Notes under the pieces: generated by a model
Seen by the model: the letters and a program-made list of their open reading frames with translations, nothing else
The model's database searches: none
What the model was told of the DNA's origin: nothing
Origin: Hymenobacter persicinus
GTDB lineage: Bacteria; Bacteroidota; Bacteroidia; Cytophagales; Hymenobacteraceae
Reading direction: 5' to 3'
NCBI RefSeq assembly: GCF_004167665.1
Contig: NZ_SEWE01000018.1
Span: 1 to 64,000, forward strand
DNA length: 64,000 nucleotides
Shown: piece after piece, positions 1 to 6,505 of the stretch
Layout: each line of letters starts with the position of its first letter
Numbering within the stretch: position 1 is the first letter of the stretch
Made by a program: the position numbers and the translations under genes

Positions 1-429
1 TCCCTCGACCTCTATCGGGAGCTCCAGACGGCCACCCCGGACTCACTCCGCCCCTTGCTGCACGACCTGTTTGCGGCCAATATGTTCTGGGACCTGGCCA
101 CGGAAACTGCTACGGCCAGACAAGGTCAGCGGGGCCGCTGGCAGGTGACGCTCACGCTGCGGGCCCGGAAGCTGGTGGTGGATAGCCTCGGCGCCGAAAC
201 GCAGCTGCCGCTCCAGGACTGGGTGGAAGTTGGCGTCTTTGGTCCCGCCGCGGCCGGGCAGGAGTTCGGCAAGTTGCTTTACCGGCAAAAGCACCTGCTC
301 AAATCCGGTCCGCAAACGATAGTAGTAACGGTACCTGGCCCGCCCGCCCGAGCCGCCCTCGACCCGCGCCATCTGCTGGTTGACTGGCAGTCAGAGGATA
401 ACTACCAAGCGGTACAGCTTATAAAGTAG
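1..429 (+). CDS. C-terminal end of a membrane M1-type aminopeptidase / ABC permease fusion (5' end cut by window)
   Basis: The reading frame is open from the first base and ends at a TAG at 427-429, so only the last 142 residues are present. They contain HDLFAANMFWDLATETATA, then a beta-rich stretch with DWVEVGVFGP and DPRHLLVDW. This resembles the end of the large Bacteroidota proteins that join ABC-2-type permease helices to an M1 aminopeptidase domain, where these strands follow the peptidase core. No HExxH zinc site or membrane helix lies in the visible part, so activity cannot be judged. The family is recalled from similarity to this tail only. The product would be an inner-membrane protein with a periplasmic peptidase-like domain. 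A 19-bp hairpin at 546-589 separates it from the convergent gene that follows. Confidence 0.55.
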   Translation, partial: SLDLYRELQTATPDSLRPLLHDLFAANMFWDLATETATARQGQRGRWQVTLTLRARKLVVDSLGAETQLPLQDWVEVGVFGPAAAGQEFGKLLYRQKHLLKSGPQTIVVTVPGPPARAALDPRHLLVDWQSEDNYQAVQLIK

Positions 430-545
430 CATTGTGACTTTTGGCGACAAGCTTTCGCGGTAATAGCGGCCTTGAGCCGCTGGCGGCCAACTATGCAGCG
501 GGGCAGGGGTTAGGATTGGCGGGGCAGGCCGTGCGTTAACATCAA

Positions 546-589
546 CAGCGCCCGTTGGCTACCTATGCGCAGGTAGCCAACGGGCGCTG
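546..589. terminator. Perfect 19-bp hairpin between convergent genes
   Basis: Arms 546-564 and 571-589 are exact reverse complements around a 6-base loop (ATGCGC). It sits between two convergent genes and can serve both strands. There is no T-run on either side, so intrinsic termination is inferred from position and stem strength. Confidence 0.55.
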
Positions 590-605
590 TACATACCGTG
601 CGGGT

Positions 606-1652
606 CTAGCCGCAGCTCCACAGGGTGCCCGTGTAGTCGAGCCCAAACACATACGCATCATCACTGCCTGCATTGAGCGTGCCCATCGACACAGACAAGC
701 CTCCGCTGCCCGGCTGGCCTACACTGGCCCAACGCCAGCTGGTACTGGGCTTGCAAAACCACAAGGTGCCTTTGCTGTCTTGCAGAAAGACGTACAAATC
801 CCCCAGAAAATCCAATGGCCCCAGCGACAGGGTCAGCATCGTGCCCGCGGGCTGGCCCAGGTTGGTCCACTGCCAGGCGGCAGCGTTTTGCACGCAGCTC
901 CACAGATTGCCCTTGGGGTCCAGCGCGAATACGTTGGCTCGACCGTTCACCAGTATTGCCCCGGCCGACTCCCCCACCTGTAAGCCGCTGGGCTGGCTCA
1001 ATGTGCTCCAGACCGGTTGGCCCTGTTGGAGGGAGCAGGCCCACAGGATGCCCTGAACATCCAGCACGAAGACGGTGTTGCCGGCCGGCATGGCCACGGC
1101 CCCTACCGGCTCCAATCCCCTATCCCCCCCGGCCGGCTGGCCCAAGTTGGCCCATTGCCAGCCATTGGCGTAGGTACACTGCCAAAGGATGCTCTTTTCG
1201 TCGAGAATGTACACAGCAGCGCCGCCGTTGCTCGCCACCGTTCCAGCGCTGCGCAGCAGCCGGGCGGTGGTGGGCGGCGGCCCCACAATGGCCCACTGCT
1301 TAACGTCGTTGGATAGCCAACACGACCACAGGTTGCCCTGGCCATCGAGCGTCTGCACCACAGTAGCGCCGTCGATGTCAACCGTGCCCATGCAGTTCGT
1401 CATGGGCACGCCCGCGGGCTGGCCCAGGCTGGTCCACTGCCAGGCACTGCCATTGCGCCAGCAGCTCCACAAGCTGCCCTTGTTGTCCAGCCCCAGCACA
1501 TTGGGGTTGCCGCCGTTCAGACAAGTGCCCCCCGAAGAAACTATCTGCACGCCCCCGCCGGGCGAACCCAGCTTGGTCCACTGCAACATATCCTGGTCGT
1601 GGTCCGGCCCGTCAGCAGACGGGTTGTTGGGGGCAGTAGGTTGATCTGTCAT
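606..1652 (-). CDS. Seven-repeat beta-propeller protein (PLL/tectonin lectin-like)
   Basis: The 348-residue product is almost wholly seven tandem repeats of about 45 residues. Each carries a WxWxxLGQPxG-like turn, a strand ending VFxLD, and a G-x-LWSC closing strand. Seven such units fit a seven-bladed propeller like the Photorhabdus PLL and tectonin-type lectins, which bind fucose or other glycans between blades. The ATG at 1652 (MTDQPTAP) is preferred. Upstream in-frame codons would add about 44 residues not resembling the repeat, and the chosen start has no signal peptide. The first 20 residues are acidic and proline-rich, possibly a flexible leader. Nearly every repeat has a Cys after LW, unusual for a cytosolic protein. 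The sugar-binding role is inferred from repeat architecture; a structural or sensory propeller is the main alternative. Confidence 0.6.
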   Translation of the reverse strand: MTDQPTAPNNPSADGPDHDQDMLQWTKLGSPGGGVQIVSSGGTCLNGGNPNVLGLDNKGSLWSCWRNGSAWQWTSLGQPAGVPMTNCMGTVDIDGATVVQTLDGQGNLWSCWLSNDVKQWAIVGPPPTTARLLRSAGTVASNGGAAVYILDEKSILWQCTYANGWQWANLGQPAGGDRGLEPVGAVAMPAGNTVFVLDVQGILWACSLQQGQPVWSTLSQPSGLQVGESAGAILVNGRANVFALDPKGNLWSCVQNAAAWQWTNLGQPAGTMLTLSLGPLDFLGDLYVFLQDSKGTLWFCKPSTSWRWASVGQPGSGGLSVSMGTLNAGSDDAYVFGLDYTGTLWSCG

Positions 1653-2238
1653 AAAAAATTGAAAATATGGAAGTTCACCGACTGCCCGCGTGGCCGCCGC
1701 GCTGGTAAACATACGCCTGTTGCCGATACTTACCGTAAATAGTTGGCTGATTGTCAGCCGCATTTGCTCCATTCCTCGCCTCACCTACCCTCATCTGCTT
1801 TGCAGCGGCTCGGGCCAGGAAAACGCCCGCAGCTACCACGAAGTGGCGGAATAACACTCCTGCAACATCCGCCGCACTTTCATTCGTGGAGTGCAACTGC
1901 ACTAACGCGCACTGCTCGGTGGCGCTTCGGCAGAGGTGCTCAGCCCGTTTGGTACTTCATCCGCTCACCCGGCGGCGGGTTTTTCCAGCATTCAGCCAAG
2001 GCTCGGCGCTGCGCTTTGCGGGTGTGGTGTTGGGCAGGCTATATCGGGACTATCAGAGGCAGCGGCGAGCATCACCACTTTCACACGGCCGATGCTCAGG
2101 TCGTTGGAGTGCCCGGCGGGCCAGGTAGTATTCTAGAAGAAATGTCTACAAGTGAGGTAAAACCACCTTCACACAACTAAGCAAGGGCCAGAGGCTGGGC
2201 AAATCTTACTTCTTACGCCTTCATTCGTTTCACAACAA
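1653..2238. other. Long spacer with no supported gene
   Basis: This stretch upstream of the propeller gene contains only short open frames with compositionally odd translations rich in Arg, His and Pro. None has recognisable domain or signal peptide support. It must contain the minus-strand promoter of the propeller gene; the AT-rich part next to the ATG (1653-1680) is the likeliest place, but no exact TAnnTTTG was found. It could be a decayed gene. Confidence 0.4.
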
Positions 2239-2285
2239 AAATGCCGTTATATATATCTTAAAATCAGATATATATAACGGCATTT
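2239..2285 (-). terminator. Perfect 20-bp hairpin terminating tRNA-Ile2
   Basis: Arms 2239-2258 and 2266-2285 are exact reverse complements with a 7-base loop. On the minus strand the stem is followed by five T residues. It begins four bases past the tRNA 3' end, so it is the tRNA's intrinsic terminator. The stem contains a long alternating AT tract. Confidence 0.85.
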
Positions 2286-2289
2286 CAGG

Positions 2290-2363
2290 TGGGCCCAACT
2301 GGAATCGAACCAGTGACCTGCTGATTATGAGTCAGCTGCTCTAACCGATTGAGCTATAGGCCC
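2290..2363 (-). tRNA. tRNA with CAT anticodon, best read as tRNA-Ile2
   Basis: The 74-nt cloverleaf has acceptor GGGCCTA pairing with TGGGCCC, an anticodon loop CTCATAA and the T-loop TTCGATT. CCA is not encoded (ACCT follows). The CAT anticodon is shared by initiator Met, elongator Met and Ile2. The GACTCATAATC anticodon arm and the C4-G69 and C5-G68 pairs match the elements by which TilS recognises tRNA-Ile2, so the wobble C is probably converted to lysidine to read AUA. It is not an initiator: the anticodon stem lacks the three consecutive G-C pairs. Confidence 0.8.
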
Positions 2364-2494
2364 CGCTCAAAACCTCCGGTAGTTGGTTTCGGCAGCGCAA
2401 ACTTCGAAGTTTGCGGCCGGATTTCCAATTCCAGTCCGCCGGAAGCCCGTTTGGGGCTATACTTGCGCCGGCCCATTCTCCCTTAGCGTTCCTT

Positions 2495-3154
2495 ATGTCT
2501 GGTAAAAAGCCCAACCTGCTCTTCGATTTCGGGGGCGTCATTATCAACATCGACTACCAGCTGACGGTGGACGCCATGCGCACCCTGAGCCGGGCCGGCA
2601 GCACCATTGAATTCAACCAGCAAAGCCAGTCCGAGCTATTTGACCACCTGGAAACCGGGCGCCTGACGCCCGATGAGTTCCGGACCGGGCTGCGCCAACA
2701 CTACAACCTGGAAGCTACCGACGCGCAGCTCGACGCGGCCTGGAACGCCATGCTGCTCGACGTGCCGGCCGAGCGGCTGGCCTTTATTGCCGAGTTGCGC
2801 GCCCAGGGCCACCAGACGGCCCTACTCAGCAACACCAACCAGATTCACATCGAGGAAATCAACCGGCGGCTGCGCACCCAGTACGGCTTGCAGCACGGCA
2901 TTGCCGACTGCCTCGACCGGGTGTTCTACTCCCAGCAGGTGGGCCTGCGCAAGCCCGGCGACGAGATATTTGCGCACGCCCTGCGCGAAATGAACTGGGA
3001 AGCGGCCGAAACTCTTTTCATCGAGGACAGTTTTCAGCACATCGAAACGGCCCGCCGCCTGGGGCTGCACACGCTGTTTCTGGCCCCGCCGCTCACCCTC
3101 ACTGCCGCCCTTCCCGCCGCCATCCGTGCCTTCCCCCCTGCTTCCTTTTCCTGA
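2495..3154 (+). CDS. HAD-superfamily phosphatase (YihX-like)
   Basis: The 219-residue protein opens with LLFDFGGVI, the motif I variant used by YihX-type sugar-phosphatase HADs, with nucleophile Asp11. Motif II is LLSNTN, the motif III Lys lies in GLRKPGDEIF, and motif IV is FIEDS rather than the usual DD. A helical cap lies between motifs I and II. Family members hydrolyse small phosphate esters such as sugar phosphates in the cytoplasm; the substrate here is unknown. The ATG at 2495 is chosen because it sits nine codons before motif I; the upstream in-frame extension is unconserved in character. The 3' end overlaps the next gene by 29 bases, which implies cotranscription. Confidence 0.8.
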   Translation: MSGKKPNLLFDFGGVIINIDYQLTVDAMRTLSRAGSTIEFNQQSQSELFDHLETGRLTPDEFRTGLRQHYNLEATDAQLDAAWNAMLLDVPAERLAFIAELRAQGHQTALLSNTNQIHIEEINRRLRTQYGLQHGIADCLDRVFYSQQVGLRKPGDEIFAHALREMNWEAAETLFIEDSFQHIETARRLGLHTLFLAPPLTLTAALPAAIRAFPPASFS

Positions 3155-4364
3155 CGCCGACGCCCCCGTAACTTCCGCCGACGCGGCCGCGCCCGGGGCG
3201 CCGGACTTCGGCCCCGACGAACAGCCTGCTTCCCCGCGCTGGCGTACGTACGCCCTGCACCTGCTGCTGTTTTTGCTCACGCTCGCCACCACCACCCTGG
3301 CCGGGGCGGAGTGGATGACGGGCAAGACGTTTTTCGGACCGGCAGCGGACGGCTTTTGGGGCCTGACCACCACGCTTACCAAGCCCGAAATTCTGGGCGG
3401 GCTGTGGTTTTCGCTGCCCTTTCTGGGGGTGCTGACCGTCCACGAGTTTGGGCACTATTTCACCGCCCGCCACTACCGGGTGCGGGCCACGCTGCCCTTC
3501 TACATTCCGTTTTTCACCGGCTTTTTCAACACCATCGGCACGTTTGGGGCCGTGATTCGGATTAAGGACCGGATATTCTCCCGCAAGGAGTTCTTCGATA
3601 TCGGGCTGGCCGGGCCGCTGGCGGGGTTCCTGGTGGCCGTACCGGTGCTGATTTACGGCTTTACCCATCTGCCCGACCCGCTGGAGTACGTGTTCCGGAT
3701 TCACCCTGAGTATCAAGTGTACGGGGCCGACTACGCCCGCCACGCCTACCGGGCCGGGGAAGGCATGACTCTGGGCCGGCCCCTGCTCTACCGCCTGCTG
3801 GAAACGACGTTTGCCGACCCCGCCCGCCTGCCCCACCCCAACGAGCTGATGCACTACCCGGTGCTGCTGGCCGGGGCGCTGGCGTTGTTTTTTACGGCCC
3901 TTAACCTGCTGCCCATTGGCCAGCTCGACGGCGGCCACATTCTCTACGGTCTGCTCGGCTTTCGGCGCTTCAACCGGCTGTCGGTGGCGCTGTTCATCGG
4001 GTTTATCTTCTACGCCGGGCTCGGGCTGTTTACTATCCACAGTTCCCTTGACACCTGGCTGTACTGGGGTGCGCCTTATTTGCTCTACCTGTTTCTGGTA
4101 TTCCGGCGGGCCCTGCCCACGCCCCGCCGCGGGCTGCTGCTGGCGCTGGGTGTATTTGCCGCCCAGTTGGCCGTAGCCCAGGCCGTGCCCGGTATCGAGG
4201 GCAACCCGGGCTGGCTGGCGTTTGGACTGCTGCTGGGCCGCATCACGGGCATTTTTCACCCGCCGGCGCCCGATGAGCGGCCCCTGAGTCCGGGCCGGAA
4301 GGTGCTGGGCTGGATAATGCTGGTTATTTTTGTGCTCTGCTTCTCGCCTTCCCCCTTCGGCTAG
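3126..4364 (+). CDS. Site-2-protease-type M50 membrane metalloprotease
   Basis: The 412-residue polytopic membrane protein carries the zinc-ligand motif HEFGH at 106-110 inside a hydrophobic helix and the third ligand motif LDGGH at 267-271. These are the two hallmarks of M50 intramembrane proteases, which cut transmembrane segments such as anti-sigma factors. About eight hydrophobic segments are visible. The first 38 residues are Pro/Ala/Asp-rich and look disordered. No PDZ domain is evident between the motifs, unlike RseP. The start is a GTG at 3126, inside the preceding HAD gene. A later start is possible but no ATG exists before the first helix. Substrate unknown. Confidence 0.85.
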   Translation: MPSPLLPFPDADAPVTSADAAAPGAPDFGPDEQPASPRWRTYALHLLLFLLTLATTTLAGAEWMTGKTFFGPAADGFWGLTTTLTKPEILGGLWFSLPFLGVLTVHEFGHYFTARHYRVRATLPFYIPFFTGFFNTIGTFGAVIRIKDRIFSRKEFFDIGLAGPLAGFLVAVPVLIYGFTHLPDPLEYVFRIHPEYQVYGADYARHAYRAGEGMTLGRPLLYRLLETTFADPARLPHPNELMHYPVLLAGALALFFTALNLLPIGQLDGGHILYGLLGFRRFNRLSVALFIGFIFYAGLGLFTIHSSLDTWLYWGAPYLLYLFLVFRRALPTPRRGLLLALGVFAAQLAVAQAVPGIEGNPGWLAFGLLLGRITGIFHPPAPDERPLSPGRKVLGWIMLVIFVLCFSPSPFG

Positions 4365-4397
4365 ACCGGCTTACTCGCTTTCCTCCCGTCACCGCTC

Positions 4398-5030
4398 ATG
4401 CACTTCGAACAACGCCAGCTTACGCGCATCACCCGGCTGGCGCTGGGGCCCCACGGCCTGCACGTGCGCCAGAGCACCCGCGGGGGCCGTACGGTGCTGG
4501 AGTTTGAAATGCCCTACGAAGAAGTGCTACCCGTGCGCCTCGAACGGACCGACCTGGCTCCGGCCCTGAAAAACCTACCCTTCGTGGTGCTGTGGCTCTT
4601 GCTGGCGTCGTTGGCGCACGCGGCCCAGCAGCCGGGCGGCTTGTCGGCAACGGGCTGGAGCTGGGCGGCGGGCGCCGCGGTGCTGGTGGGCGGCTACCTA
4701 CTGGGCCCGCACACGTGGTGGCGCCGGGTGAGCCTGCGCACGGCCCGGGCCACCGTCAGTCTGCCCGACCGCCGCCGTTCCCGCGAGGAGCTGACGGCCT
4801 TTGCCAACGCCCTCGACCACCACTGCAAGGCCTACCTGCGCGAGCACTACGCCGCCATCAATCCGCTGGGCCTCATTGAGCCCCAGGTGCAGCGCCTGCT
4901 CTGGCTACGGCAGCTCAACGTGGTATCGGAAGCCGAGGCCCGGGCCCTGACGACCCGCCTCACGGGACAAGTAGCCGACGCCCAGCTCACCAGCCTGGGC
5001 CTGACGCTGGAAATGCCCTACGTGAATTAG
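4398..5030 (+). CDS. Conserved membrane protein of unknown function
   Basis: I do not recognise this 210-residue protein. An N-terminal soluble segment (about 1-55) rich in charged residues contains the stretch EMPYEEVLPV. Two hydrophobic helices follow at roughly 58-76 and 85-103. The last 100 residues are an Arg-rich, helical, probably cytosolic domain. Near its end the words LEMPYVN loosely echo the N-terminal EMPYEE. It starts 33 bases after the M50 protease gene on the same strand, so it is probably in one operon with the HAD gene and the protease. A role as partner or substrate of the protease is only a guess. It ends before a bidirectional terminator. Confidence 0.65.
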   Translation: MHFEQRQLTRITRLALGPHGLHVRQSTRGGRTVLEFEMPYEEVLPVRLERTDLAPALKNLPFVVLWLLLASLAHAAQQPGGLSATGWSWAAGAAVLVGGYLLGPHTWWRRVSLRTARATVSLPDRRRSREELTAFANALDHHCKAYLREHYAAINPLGLIEPQVQRLLWLRQLNVVSEAEARALTTRLTGQVADAQLTSLGLTLEMPYVN

Positions 5031-5070
5031 CCCTGTTGTCCACGGGTTAGCTCGTGGCAATTCAAAAGTA

Positions 5071-5109
5071 AAAAAGCCCCGCGGCCATTTCAGACCACGG
5101 GGCTTTTTT
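5071..5109. terminator. Bidirectional terminator
   Basis: An A-run, a GCCCCG-rich stem with one mismatch and a six-T tail lie between convergent genes. Both strands read stem followed by T-run. Confidence 0.85.
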
Positions 5110-5135
5110 GAAGCGTAATGTGCGCTGCTACGCTG

Positions 5136-6332
5136 TTAGCGGCCTTCCAGGGCGGCCACGCCGGGCAGCTCCTTGCCTTCCATGTACTCGAGCAGGGCGC
5201 CGCCGCCGGTGCTGATGTAGCTGACCTGGTCGGAGAAGCCGAGCTGGGTGACGGCCGCGGCCGAGTCGCCGCCGCCGATGAGGCTGAAGGCGCCGTTGGC
5301 GGTGGCTTCAGCAATGGCGCGGGCCACAAACTCGGTGCCCACTGAGAAGTTACTCATTTCAAACACGCCCATCGGCCCGTTCCAGAGGATGGTTTTGGAA
5401 CGGCGGATGATGTCGGCAAAGATTTCGCGCGACTCCGGCCCGATGTCGAGGCCCATCCAGCCGTCGGGAATGTGGTGGTTGGCGGCCACGTCGATGTCGG
5501 CATCGTTGGCAAACTTGTTGGCAATAACCGAGTCGCCGGGCAGCACGAGCTGCACGCCCTTGGCCTTGGCCTTTTCCAGCAGGCTGGTAGCCAGGTCAAT
5601 TTTGTCGGCTTCGAGCAGGGAGTTGCCGATGCTGCCGCCCTCGGCCACCGAGAACGTGTAGGACATGCCGCCACCGATAATCAGGTAGTCGACCTTGTCG
5701 AGCAGCTGCTCGATGAGCTCAATCTTGTCCGAAATCTTGGCTCCGCCCATGATGGCCGTGAAGGGCCGCTCGGCGTTGGTGAGCACCCGGTGGGCGTTGT
5801 CCAGCTCGCTTTGCATGAGCTGGCCGGCCACCCGGTTTTCGGGGGTGAAATACTGGGCCATGACCGCCGTGGAAGCGTGGCGGCGGTGGGCGGCGCCAAA
5901 GGCGTCGTTCACGTACACGTCGCCGAGCTGGCTGAGCTTCTCGGCAAAGGCAGCGTCCCCTTTTTCCTCCTCGGGGTGAAAGCGCAGGTTGTCGAGCAGC
6001 AGAATCTCGCCGGGACGCAGACCAGCCGCGAGCTGGGCCGCCTCGGCCCCGATAACGTCGTCGGCAAACTTCACTTCCGTTCCGTACTCCTGTTGCAGGC
6101 GCGCCACGATGTTGCGCAGCGAGTTTTTCTTGTCGGGGCCGCCCTTGGGCCGGCCCATGTGCGAGAGCAGCACCACCGAGCCGCCGTCGGCCAGGATTTT
6201 CTTGATGGTGGGCGTGGCCATGCGGATGCGCGTGTCGTCGGTGATGCGCAGGTCGGCGTCGAGCGGCACGTTGAAGTCGACGCGCACCACGGCGCGCTTG
6301 CCGGCGAAGTTGTACTGGTCCAGTGTTTTCAT
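5136..6332 (-). CDS. pgk: Phosphoglycerate kinase
   Basis: This enzyme transfers phosphate between 1,3-bisphosphoglycerate and ADP in glycolysis. The 398-residue length is standard. The N-terminal substrate half has RVDFNVPL and [13 protein letters not shown]; the hinge and nucleotide half has [16 protein letters not shown] and the phosphate-binding GGGDSAAAV near the C-terminus. The ATG at 6332 begins [12 protein letters not shown], the normal start for the family. It is transcribed alone, convergent with the 4398 gene and divergent from ddl. No exact TAnnTTTG box is seen in the short upstream region. Confidence 0.97.
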   Translation of the reverse strand: MKTLDQYNFAGKRAVVRVDFNVPLDADLRITDDTRIRMATPTIKKILADGGSVVLLSHMGRPKGGPDKKNSLRNIVARLQQEYGTEVKFADDVIGAEAAQLAAGLRPGEILLLDNLRFHPEEEKGDAAFAEKLSQLGDVYVNDAFGAAHRRHASTAVMAQYFTPENRVAGQLMQSELDNAHRVLTNAERPFTAIMGGAKISDKIELIEQLLDKVDYLIIGGGMSYTFSVAEGGSIGNSLLEADKIDLATSLLEKAKAKGVQLVLPGDSVIANKFANDADIDVAANHHIPDGWMGLDIGPESREIFADIIRRSKTILWNGPMGVFEMSNFSVGTEFVARAIAEATANGAFSLIGGGDSAAAVTQLGFSDQVSYISTGGGALLEYMEGKELPGVAALEGR

Positions 6333-6489
6333 GGGAAAGGAATGGGGTGAAGTAAGCCTTATACGGCTCGGCGGCGCGTAGTTCGGCAGATTTGCGCCCT
6401 AAAGCAAGACGCCCGCGCCCGGCCGGGCCCCGCAGCAGGCCGTCATTCGGTCTCGAAAAGCATAGTTCCCTCCATTCTGTTTTACCCCG

Positions 6490-6497
6490 TACCTTTG
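6490..6497 (+). promoter_or_regulatory. -7 box TACCTTTG of the ddl gene
   Basis: An exact match to the Bacteroidota TAnnTTTG element ends 8 bases before the ddl ATG. The -33 position is weak (GTTC near 6465, 21-base spacer). If used, the transcript would have almost no 5' leader. Confidence 0.5.
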
Positions 6498-6505
6498 TCG
6501 TAGTT

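Noticed and set aside
1743..2180. Possible small plus-strand gene in the long spacer
   Set aside because: Translation is Pro/His/Arg-rich without motifs, several frames overlap equally well, and there is no promoter box.
6392..6505. Longer N-terminus for Ddl
   Set aside because: It is Arg/Pro-rich and would include the -7 box; MKIGIFFGG at 6506 is the normal family start.
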